NCBI GenBank assembly: GCA_934149515.1 | Contig: CAKPFD010000004.1 | Location: 23,788 to 87,787, forward strand | Length of the DNA stretch: 64,000 nt | Source: an uncultured Bacilli bacterium | GTDB taxonomy: Bacteria; Bacillota_I; Bacilli_A; RF39; UBA660 | Reading direction: 5' to 3' | In this document: one piece after another, positions 18,324 to 25,154 of the stretch | Numbering within the stretch: position 1 is the first letter of the stretch | Layout of the letters: each line of letters opens with the position of its first letter | Notes under the pieces: model-generated | Told to the model about the DNA's origin: nothing | The model's input: only the letters and a program-made list of their open reading frames with translations | Databases searched by the model: none | Position numbers and translations under genes: made by a program

Positions 18324-18824
18324 ATGGAAGAAAAAGAATTAATTTTAAGATATAAAAATGCCAAAAAGGCTCTTAATAATTTTTCAAGTGAAGTACCAAA
18401 AGCACTTGAAATGCCAAATTTATCTTATGGTGAATTAAAGCATATGGATGAAGTCGCACATAAAATGGGAAGATTGATGTTTCGATCTTTTTTTGAACCA
18501 CAAGAACTAGAAATTATTAAAAAGGCTGGCAAAGAAACTATGATGTTACATAACAATCAAGAATTAAATGAAAATCAAGATATATATGAATTGATCCTTC
18601 GTTATGATAGATTAAATCAAACCCTAGATACCATTGCAGATTCTATGATGTTCAAATTTCAATATAGTAAGATGAAAGATATTGTCTGTGAAATAGGCAA
18701 AAACTTAATCGCCGGTTTTTTTAACCCAATAGAATTAATAAAAATCAAAGAACTAAAACAACAAGACACCATCATCAATCCAGTCTACCAAAAACAATAT
18801 ATTTATCAAAAAAACCAATGGTAA
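18324..18824 (+). CDS. Small protein with two tandem homologous halves, unknown function
   Basis: 166 residues from the ATG at 18324, chosen for AAGGAG five bases upstream. The two halves are similar: ELILRYKNAKKALNNF...MDEVAHKMGRLMFRSFFEPQ followed by ELEIIKKA, and ELILRYDRLNQTLDTI...MKDIVCEIGKNLIAGFFNPI followed by ELIKIKEL. Each half of about 65 residues is helical and ends in the FFxPxELxxIK motif, so the gene arose by internal duplication. No signal peptide or membrane helix. It stands alone between its own promoter and terminator. Function unknown. Confidence 0.6.
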   Translation: MEEKELILRYKNAKKALNNFSSEVPKALEMPNLSYGELKHMDEVAHKMGRLMFRSFFEPQELEIIKKAGKETMMLHNNQELNENQDIYELILRYDRLNQTLDTIADSMMFKFQYSKMKDIVCEIGKNLIAGFFNPIELIKIKELKQQDTIINPVYQKQYIYQKNQW

Positions 18825-18845
18825 AAAAATCATTGGTTTAATTAT
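18812..18845 (+). terminator. Intrinsic terminator of the 18324 gene
   Basis: AAACCAATG (18812-18820) pairs with CATTGGTTT (18831-18839) across a 10-base loop that contains the stop codon. The T-tract is weak (TTTAATTATT). Confidence 0.6.
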
Positions 18846-18865
18846 TAACTATTTAAATTGTATTC

Positions 18866-19140
18866 TTAATCTTCACTCTGATGTAAATATTCTGCTATAG
18901 CCATTATCATATCTGGTGCTATCACTTTATTTTTTTCATTTTTTGAAATGTTATTTTCAATAACACTTATTGATTCGCTCAAGGGAATAGATTCAATTTT
19001 AAAATTACCTTGCTTTTCATGTTCAGTATATTTTACTTTACTTATATCTGGATTTTTACTAGTTTCAATTAAATAATAATATATTTCAGATTTTCTATTC
19101 TTTCCAATTTATAGTCATAATTATATATTGTTTCTTTCAT
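18866..19140 (-). pseudogene. Remnant of a Nudix-like hydrolase C-terminus, frameshifted
   Basis: An ATG at 19138-19140 opens MKETIYNYDYKLERIEN and stops early at a TAA. In the neighbouring frame the sequence continues as GKNRKSEIYYYLIETSKNPD, YTEHEKQGNFKIESIPL and VIAPDMIMAIAEYLHQSED to a stop at 18866-18868. One indel near 19105 would join the two into about 90 residues resembling the C-terminal half of Nudix hydrolases; the catalytic Nudix box is absent. An extended -10 (TGGTACAAT) lies upstream near 19153. It is probably a decayed fragment. Confidence 0.45.
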
Positions 19141-19205
19141 TTTCCAAACACCTCATATTAATTGTACCAAATTTCTAGCGAAAAGTCTTTGGCTTTATTT
19201 ATTAT

Positions 19206-19361
19206 CAAAAAAACCAGAATAACATTATATTCCGATCACTTCTAGGTGATAAAAAAAGATAAAATAGTTGATTGTTTGATTAAAGCACCTCCCCCACATT
19301 AACTTTGAGTTTACTATAGAGAATAACGTCATATCAAACATCTCGCTTATTTTATCTTTCT
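19206..19361 (-). ncRNA. Structured RNA, copy A, with its own promoter and terminator
   Basis: About 156 nt between topA and the Nudix remnant. A 12-bp closing stem pairs 19348-19359 with 19255-19266, then an 8-bp stem pairs 19333-19340 with 19273-19280. The inner region carries a GGGGGAGG run. An ATCAC/GTGAT hairpin follows, then an intrinsic terminator (arms 19228-19234 and 19215-19221, seven T). A similar element at 47627-47775 shares the promoter core, the GTTTGATATGA segment, the G-run and the CCTAGA segment, and its closing stem pairs with different bases. I cannot assign it to a known family such as 6S RNA or a c-di-GMP aptamer. Confidence 0.6.
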
Positions 19362-19367
19362 ATGGTT

Positions 19368-19395
19368 AGTTTAGCATTTTTTTAAACTAGAACAA
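19368..19395 (-). promoter_or_regulatory. Extended -10 promoter of structured RNA copy A
   Basis: Minus strand TTGTTC (19390-19395), 16-base spacer, TGC-TAAACT (extended -10, TAAACT at 19368-19373). The copy B promoter has the same TGCTAAACTA core. Confidence 0.55.
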
Positions 19396-19398
19396 TAC

Positions 19399-21423
19399 TT
19401 ATTTTTTATCTTTATCGCAATTTAGACAGTAAGGTTTATCCTGATGAAGAACTAATTGACCACCACAAGTAGGACATTTTTCTTCTAAAGGTCTATCCCA
19501 AAACGCAACTTTACATTTTGGAAAATGATCACAGCCATAAAAAGTTTTTCCTTTTCTTGTTTTACGTTCAATAATTTTTCCATCACAACTAGGACAATCC
19601 ATAACAATAATGACTTCTTTTTCTTCCTTTTTAATATATTTGCATTCTGGATAATTACTACATGCCACAAATTCTCCATACTTACCATGACGTTTTACTA
19701 AAGGACTTCCACATTCTGGACAACTCTCTCCCGTTTCTTCATCTGGTTTTTTCTCCATATCTTGAAAAGCTTTTTCCACACGTGGTTCAAACACATCGAA
19801 AAATTCTTGAATCACTTGATTCCAAACAAGTTCTCCTAAAGCAATCTTATCTAAGTCATCTTCCATTTTACTAGTATATTCTACATTGATAATATCAGAA
19901 AAATACTCTTGTAATCGATCGGTTGTTTCTACTCCTACTTCCGTTGGAATAAAACGTTTATCAGTAAGAACAACATAATCTCTTTGTTTTAATGTATCAA
20001 TCGTTTGTGCATAAGTACTAGGTCTTCCAATTCCCAACTCTTCCATTTTCTTAACAAGTGAAGCTTCGCTATAACGAGCTGGCGGTTTAGTAAAATGTTG
20101 TTCCTTTTCAACAGCATCTGCTACATATTCACTTGGAATCACAAACGTTGGTAACAATACATCTTCATTAGATTCATAATCCATATAGACTTTTAAATAA
20201 CCATCAAATGTTAAAATAGAACCAGTCGTTTTAAATAAATACTCATTATTTTCTAATAAAACCGTTGTTTGATCAAACTTAGCATCACTTATTAAACTAG
20301 CTAGTGCTCTTTTATAAATTAAACGGTAAAGCTTATATTCATCTGGTGTCAGATAGATTTTAATCTGTTCTGGATCACGTAAAACATTCGTAGGTCGTAT
20401 TGCTTCATGGGCATCTTGGACATTATCTTTTTTCTTAGCTGTTTTGACATATCCAACATAATCTTTTCCATAACTTGTTTCAATATATTGATATGCAGCA
20501 CGAATAAACTCATCAGATAATCGAATAGAATCCGTACGCATATAAGTAATCAAACCAGTGGTTTCACTACCCAAATCAATTCCCTCATACAACTTTTGTG
20601 CAATCGACATCGTCTTTTTAGGAGAAAATCCTAATTTTGTTGAAGCTTCTTGTTGTAAAGTAGATGTAATAAACGGTGGTTTACTTTTTCTAGAACGAAC
20701 TTTTTTATCGATATTTTTGACATTGAAAGTACTAGATAACCTATCAAGAACAGTTTGGGCTTCTATTTCTGTATGAAGTTCAATATCTTCATTTTTATAT
20801 TGATATAAATCAGCTTGAAAATCTTTAAAAAAAGCTGTAATGGTAAAATATTCTTCCTGTTGAAAAGCTGCTATTTCTCTTTCTTTATCAACGATTAATT
20901 TTAAAGCAACACTTTGTACACGTCCTGCTGATTTTGCTTTTATCTTTGATTGTAATAATTTTGATAAACGAAAACCTATAATACGATCTAAAATTCTTCT
21001 TGTTTCTTGACTTTTTACTAAATTATTATCAATCTTTGTAGGATGTTGAATGGCTTCTGTTACTTTATCTTTTGTAATTTCATGAAACAATACTCGATCA
21101 TAAGCATTCTCATCAATTTGTAAAGCTTCCTTCAAATGCCAAGAAATCGCTTCTCCTTCTCGATCTGGGTCGGTTGCAAGATAGACATGATCACTTTCTT
21201 TAACATCTTTTTTTAAAGCTGTAATCATCTTCTTTTTCCCCTTAATCGGTACATAATTTGGTTGAAAACCATGCTCAACATCCACACCTAAACCAAGTTT
21301 CCCACTGGTTGCTAAATCTCGAATATGTCCTTGACTTGCTACTACTTTATAAGAGGAACCAAGATATTTTCCAATCGTCTTACTTTTACTAGGACTTTCC
21401 ACGATAACTAGTTTTTTTGCCAT
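19399..21423 (-). CDS. topA: DNA topoisomerase I
   Basis: 674-residue type IA topoisomerase that relaxes negative supercoils. A Toprim domain at the N-terminus (LVIVESPSKSKTIGKYLG, YLATDPDREGEAISWHL) is followed by the cleavage domain with the active-site Tyr in TYMRTDSIRLSDEF. The C-terminus has three zinc-ribbon units: CPECGSPLVKRHGKYGEFVA, CPSCDGKIIERKTRKGKTFY and a shorter CPTCGGQLVLHQ...CLNC. Length and layout match Bacillus TopA. It is co-oriented with and just downstream of rnhB. Confidence 0.95.
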   Translation of the reverse strand: MAKKLVIVESPSKSKTIGKYLGSSYKVVASQGHIRDLATSGKLGLGVDVEHGFQPNYVPIKGKKKMITALKKDVKESDHVYLATDPDREGEAISWHLKEALQIDENAYDRVLFHEITKDKVTEAIQHPTKIDNNLVKSQETRRILDRIIGFRLSKLLQSKIKAKSAGRVQSVALKLIVDKEREIAAFQQEEYFTITAFFKDFQADLYQYKNEDIELHTEIEAQTVLDRLSSTFNVKNIDKKVRSRKSKPPFITSTLQQEASTKLGFSPKKTMSIAQKLYEGIDLGSETTGLITYMRTDSIRLSDEFIRAAYQYIETSYGKDYVGYVKTAKKKDNVQDAHEAIRPTNVLRDPEQIKIYLTPDEYKLYRLIYKRALASLISDAKFDQTTVLLENNEYLFKTTGSILTFDGYLKVYMDYESNEDVLLPTFVIPSEYVADAVEKEQHFTKPPARYSEASLVKKMEELGIGRPSTYAQTIDTLKQRDYVVLTDKRFIPTEVGVETTDRLQEYFSDIINVEYTSKMEDDLDKIALGELVWNQVIQEFFDVFEPRVEKAFQDMEKKPDEETGESCPECGSPLVKRHGKYGEFVACSNYPECKYIKKEEKEVIIVMDCPSCDGKIIERKTRKGKTFYGCDHFPKCKVAFWDRPLEEKCPTCGGQLVLHQDKPYCLNCDKDKK

Positions 21424-21447
21424 GCATCATTTCTCCTTCTTTATAAC

Positions 21448-22071
21448 TTATACGTTATTTCCTTGCTTTTTGTCAAGATAATTTTTAACCGGTCCATAAC
21501 TTTTTCGATGTTCCTCTAAAATACCATATTGAGCAATTGCTTCCAAATGTTTTTTCGTAGGATACCCTTTATTATGTTTAAAATCATACATCGGATATAA
21601 CACATCCATCTCTTCTAACATTCTATCTCTTGTTACTTTAGCAATAACACTAGCTGCTGATATAGTAATACTTTTTAAATCTCCTTTAATAATAGAAGTA
21701 GACGGAATATCAAGATCTAATTTCATGGCATCAATTAACACATGTTCTGGTCGCACTGGACAATTGGCAATTGCTTGTTTCATCGCTACTTTTGTCGCTT
21801 CATAAATGTTGATCTCATCGATCACTTTTGCGGATACAATTCCAATACCAACACCTATCGCTTGTTCCATAATCATTGGATATAATGCTTCTCTTTTTTT
21901 CTCTGATAACTTTTTTGAATCCGTAAGTCCTGGTAAATCAAAAGTTTCTGGTAAAATAACACAAGCTGTCACAACTGGTCCAATCAATGGTCCACGCCCC
22001 ACTTCATCTACTCCTGCAATCAATGTAATCCCTTTATTTCGTAATTCTTTTTCATACATGTAATTATCCAT
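21448..22071 (-). CDS. rnhB: Ribonuclease HII
   Basis: 207 residues. Degrades RNA in RNA-DNA hybrids and nicks at misincorporated ribonucleotides. The acidic active-site motif is in GVDEVGRGPLIGPVV, with further acidic residues in LTDSKKLSEKKR and HVLIDAMKL, and SAASVIAKVTRDRMLEEM is conserved. The start (MDNYMYEKEL) follows AAAGGAG by 7 bases. It lies between the GDPD-like gene and topA on one strand. Confidence 0.95.
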   Translation of the reverse strand: MDNYMYEKELRNKGITLIAGVDEVGRGPLIGPVVTACVILPETFDLPGLTDSKKLSEKKREALYPMIMEQAIGVGIGIVSAKVIDEINIYEATKVAMKQAIANCPVRPEHVLIDAMKLDLDIPSTSIIKGDLKSITISAASVIAKVTRDRMLEEMDVLYPMYDFKHNKGYPTKKHLEAIAQYGILEEHRKSYGPVKNYLDKKQGNNV

Positions 22072-22083
22072 TCTAAACTCCTT

Positions 22084-22791
22084 TTATAGTTGTAAACACC
22101 CAAATACATTGGGATAATTAGTAATAAATTGAAATTCTTCAGCTCGTTTTTTCTGCTGCATTTTTTCTTTTAAAAAAGAAACAACCAAAGATATATCATC
22201 ACAATCTTGCATTTGAATCATGACTTCTTTAGAAATATCAAGTTGTTGTAATAATATTTTTTCATTTAGTAATTCTGATGGAAAAACATAAAAATCAACA
22301 TCGATATAATTACTATTAGCACTTGATAATAAAACTCCTATTTTAATATTTGGTAATGTTTTGATATGGTATAGAAGATTATAACTAACACTACAAACGT
22401 ATAGACAAAGTTGTTGATAATTTGTTAAGATTTTTTCTAATTCTTCTAAATAGTGTTTGTTTTCTAACACAATTTTTTCATATTCTTCTACAACAACTGC
22501 TTCATTTAATGGTAATAAATTCAAGATAATTTTTTCTTGGTAGTCTTTTAATATATCTAGTGCTTCTTCTAAGGTGAATATATCTAAGTAAGAAACTTCT
22601 TCCAAGTTTTCATTTTGAATAGTAAAAGCCGTAATTTTATTCGTAGAAATAGGAGAAAAAATCAAAAATTTATCGTCTTTGGTTTTCACAATATCTAACA
22701 TAATTCCTGTTAATTTTCCTTTTTGATAAGCAACTTGTTGTAAAAAATCTTTATTATTATAAAGGTTATTTTTATGAGCAATAATTTGCAT
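22084..22791 (-). CDS. GDPD-like TIM-barrel protein with degenerate active site
   Basis: 235 residues laid out like a glycerophosphodiester phosphodiesterase: IIAHKNNLYNNKDFLQQVAY matches the IIAHRG...NT start, GIMLDIVKTKDDKFLIFSP matches GIELDVxxTKDGxxVVxHD, and ITNYPNVF matches the final ITDYP. The key residues differ: AHRG is AHKN, the metal-binding Glu before LD is Met, and the catalytic His-Asp after the strand is Ser-Pro. It therefore looks like a non-catalytic relative, possibly binding a phosphodiester. Its ribosome site is buried in the hairpin at 22796-22839. Confidence 0.55.
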   Translation of the reverse strand: MQIIAHKNNLYNNKDFLQQVAYQKGKLTGIMLDIVKTKDDKFLIFSPISTNKITAFTIQNENLEEVSYLDIFTLEEALDILKDYQEKIILNLLPLNEAVVVEEYEKIVLENKHYLEELEKILTNYQQLCLYVCSVSYNLLYHIKTLPNIKIGVLLSSANSNYIDVDFYVFPSELLNEKILLQQLDISKEVMIQMQDCDDISLVVSFLKEKMQQKKRAEEFQFITNYPNVFGCLQL

Positions 22792-22795
22792 AAAT

Positions 22796-22839
22796 GAAAC
22801 CGTCCTTTCATTTTAAGAATATGATAGAAGGACGGTTTC
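22796..22839 (-). promoter_or_regulatory. Long hairpin between yqeY and the GDPD-like gene, covering the ribosome site
   Basis: A perfect 12-bp inverted repeat (22796-22807 with 22828-22839) lies 3 bases after the yqeY stop and 4 bases before the next ATG. On the minus strand the 3' arm contains AAGGACGG, the only ribosome-binding candidate for the downstream gene, and only a weak T-tract follows. It may be a terminator, a translation-limiting structure, or both. Confidence 0.6.
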
Positions 22840-22842
22840 ATG

Positions 22843-23280
22843 TTAATTTAGTTGATTTTTGATTTTTTCTGATACTTGTTTCATATCATAACGCCCCTTG
22901 ACTTGAGGTGTTACTATTTTCATGACGTTTCCCATATCTTTAATAGAAGTAGCTTGTAGTTCTTTAATGGTGTTTTGAATTATGGCATCGACTTCTTCTT
23001 CTTTTAATGGTTCTGGTAAATAGTTTTGTAAAATTTCTATTTCTTCTTTTGCTTCTGCTACTAGATCATCTCTTTTTGCTTTTTCAAATTCTAATATAGA
23101 ATCTTGTCTTAATTTGACTTGTTTTGCTAAAACATCAAGAACGATTTGATCTGTGATTTCACATTTTTTATCAATTCTTTCTTTATCGATAGCAGCTTTT
23201 ACTAATTTAATAACATCTAGTCTTTTTTTATCATGTGCTTTCATTGCTTCTATTAAGTCTTTCTGAATGGTTGTATACAT
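22843..23280 (-). CDS. yqeY: GatB/YqeY domain protein
   Basis: 145 residues, the standard length of YqeY, a helical protein related to the tRNA-binding tail of GatB. Motifs: AMKAHDKKRLDVIKLVKAAI, the Glu-Lys-rich centre with FEKAKRDDLVAEAKEEIEIL and the C-terminal IKDMGNVMKIVTPQVKGRYD. Its cellular role is not settled. It starts 14 bases downstream of an anchored protein gene on the same strand. Confidence 0.92.
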   Translation of the reverse strand: MYTTIQKDLIEAMKAHDKKRLDVIKLVKAAIDKERIDKKCEITDQIVLDVLAKQVKLRQDSILEFEKAKRDDLVAEAKEEIEILQNYLPEPLKEEEVDAIIQNTIKELQATSIKDMGNVMKIVTPQVKGRYDMKQVSEKIKNQLN

Positions 23281-23294
23281 ATTTTTCTCTCCTT

Positions 23295-23945
23295 TTATGC
23301 GACTTTTTCTTTTTTGATTAAGTAGTAGTTTTTACCATCTTGTTCAAAGGTATATTTATAAGTTGCTTTAACACTTCCATAAATACCATCTAATACTTCT
23401 GTTGTTAAGATAATATTTTGATCTTGTTGTTGTGCTTTTACCAGTTTTAAGTTATAAGGGCTTTCTTGTTGTTCTGTTTCTTTTTGATATAAAACATAAC
23501 CATCGTTTTCACTATCGTAATAAGCATAATGTTGACTATCTACTAAAAAGTTTGTTTTTTCTACTGTTACATCACCATAAATCGTTTGAACAGTTTTCTC
23601 CATTACTTTACTAGGGATGAAAGTTGTCATACCATTACATTGATAACCAGTTGTATCTGCTTCGATTTTGATAACATCACAGTTGATAGATTGAATATCT
23701 TTTTTGGCAATATTATGATACCCATAATAAAGCATAACAGCAGTATTCATTACATCTAATTCTTCTAAATCTTCATATGCAATTTTTTGATATAACGCTT
23801 GTACAGTTTTATCTTTTATCGAGATACTATCAGAAGGCGTTTGTTTTATTTTTTTATAAGCAAGTAACACACCACCGGTAATGATTTCTAATAAGACAAT
23901 AGTTAAAACAACCTTCAACCAAGTATTACTTTTCTTCTTTTTCAT
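23295..23945 (-). CDS. Membrane-anchored extracytoplasmic protein, unknown
   Basis: 216 residues: a lysine-rich start, one membrane helix (about 10-31, WLKVVLTIVLLEIITGGVLL) and an outside domain of about 180 residues with two Cys (SINCDVIK, TGYQCNGMT) that could pair. The C-terminal part is beta-rich (GSVKATYKYTFEQDGKNYYL). This layout resembles the anchored proteins at 7719 and elsewhere in this genome. No family recognised. Confidence 0.5.
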   Translation of the reverse strand: MKKKKSNTWLKVVLTIVLLEIITGGVLLAYKKIKQTPSDSISIKDKTVQALYQKIAYEDLEELDVMNTAVMLYYGYHNIAKKDIQSINCDVIKIEADTTGYQCNGMTTFIPSKVMEKTVQTIYGDVTVEKTNFLVDSQHYAYYDSENDGYVLYQKETEQQESPYNLKLVKAQQQDQNIILTTEVLDGIYGSVKATYKYTFEQDGKNYYLIKKEKVA

Positions 23946-23956
23946 TTGTTCACCTC

Positions 23957-24271
23957 TTATATTTTCTTCTTTTTAATAAAGAATTTAATAATATAACTTT
24001 CAAAAATCATCATAATGATAACGAAAGCCCAAGCAAAGATTGTATAAATGGTTCCTTCTGTATACTTTGCTAAGATAGCTAAAACACTTTCTGGTACGTA
24101 TTTTCCAATTAAAGCAGCAACATCCGGCAAACCAATATTCAAACGAATAAAGGTTAAAATTCGAAGGGCAATATCAAAAATGGCAATAAAGTAAACAAAA
24201 CTTGAAAATCGGCGAAAAAACATAATAACTAAAATCATTAAAATAACAAAAACAACTAAATCAATATACAT
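23957..24271 (-). CDS. Small membrane protein, unknown
   Basis: 104 residues with three hydrophobic segments (about 3-18, 25-41 and 76-98) and a Lys-rich end. No family motif. It is co-directional with the anchored protein 11 bases downstream and probably in the same operon. Confidence 0.5.
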   Translation of the reverse strand: MYIDLVVFVILMILVIMFFRRFSSFVYFIAIFDIALRILTFIRLNIGLPDVAALIGKYVPESVLAILAKYTEGTIYTIFAWAFVIIMMIFESYIIKFFIKKKKI

Positions 24272-24309
24272 AAAAACACCTCTTTATTCCATTATTACTA
24301 TATCATATT

Positions 24310-24855
24310 TTAAGCCTTTAAAACAGCCTGTAAATAAAGATTATTCTTCTTTTCAATAGCAAGTGTTGTCTCATCCCCATGACCAGGATATAACGCTAAA
24401 GAATCAGGATACACACTCAAACGCTTTAAAGAAATATCCATTGCTTCTTCACTTCCTGTTGGTAAATCACATCTACCAACCGTATCTTTAAATATAAAAT
24501 CACCTGTAAACATACAATTATCACTTTCAAAATAATAACTAACAGAATCACTGCTATGTCCTGGTGTATAAATAGCTTGCAAAGTAAAATCACCAATTGT
24601 CATCACTTGACCATCTGCCAAATTACTTTTTTTAAATACTTTTAGGCGATGATTTTCATTTAAAAAATCTCTTAATGCTCCAATATGATCAAAATGAACA
24701 TGAGTTACAAAAACCCCTAAGATCTTATCATTTCCTATTTTTTCTTTAATTTTTTTAAAATCACTTCCAGGATCAATTAAAAGACAAGTATGATTTTGAT
24801 GTAAAACATAACAATTTTCTTCTAATATTCCTGTTACTATCTTATCTATTTGCAT
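24310..24855 (-). CDS. MBL-fold metallohydrolase, glyoxalase II-like
   Basis: 181 residues. The zinc-binding motif THVHFDHIGA (HxHxDH) is preceded by LLIDPGSDFKKI and followed by TPGHSSDSVSYYF, MFTGDFIFKDTVGR and a final LYPGHGDETT. Together they give all ligands for a binuclear metal site. The size matches the YqgX/YcbL group of glyoxalase II-like hydrolases acting on thioesters; the exact substrate is not predictable. Confidence 0.85.
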   Translation of the reverse strand: MQIDKIVTGILEENCYVLHQNHTCLLIDPGSDFKKIKEKIGNDKILGVFVTHVHFDHIGALRDFLNENHRLKVFKKSNLADGQVMTIGDFTLQAIYTPGHSSDSVSYYFESDNCMFTGDFIFKDTVGRCDLPTGSEEAMDISLKRLSVYPDSLALYPGHGDETTLAIEKKNNLYLQAVLKA

Positions 24856-24949
24856 TTTCTTTTTCCTTTCTTATTATTTTAGAATTCACATCTTGCATTA
24901 TTAGTATAGTGAAAAAGAATTGTACTTGTCAAACGAATTTGCTTTTTTT

Positions 24950-24982
24950 ACATAAAAAAAGATGAACTTACATCATTTCATC
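24950..24982 (-). terminator. Intrinsic terminator after the small gene at 24968
   Basis: GATGAA/TTCATC arms at 24961-24966 and 24977-24982, followed on the minus strand by seven T. The arms overlap the last codons of the small ORF. Confidence 0.7.
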
Positions 24983-25114
24983 TTCAAGATCATAAGCTTT
25001 CGCAATCATTTTATGTTTCATTGCTTCAAACTTCTCTGGATTTTTCTTAAAATAAAGAACTGCGGAAGCAACGCCAACACCAGTTAGTGCTGCTACAATC
25101 ATTTTTTTGTTCAT
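24968..25114 (-). CDS. Small protein with N-terminal membrane helix
   Basis: 48 residues: MNKKMIVAALTGVGVASAVL, then YFKKNPEKFEAMKHKMIAKAYDLEDEMM. A short hydrophobic helix is followed by a charged amphipathic helix. AGGAGG lies 10 bases upstream of the ATG at 25114; another in-frame ATG at 25123 sits too close to it. The 299-base gap between recD2 and the MBL gene holds this gene and its terminator, which supports a real short transcript. Resembles short membrane-associated proteins common in Firmicutes; function unknown. Confidence 0.6.
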   Translation of the reverse strand: MNKKMIVAALTGVGVASAVLYFKKNPEKFEAMKHKMIAKAYDLEDEMM

Positions 25115-25154
25115 GTTTGTCATTCCTCCTACTAAGTAGTATGACTTAGTTTTT

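Noticed and set aside
19206..19361. 6S RNA or c-di-GMP riboswitch
   Set aside because: The rod shape recalls 6S RNA, but the length and central sequences do not fit; no GEMM or class II c-di-GMP core motifs are present.
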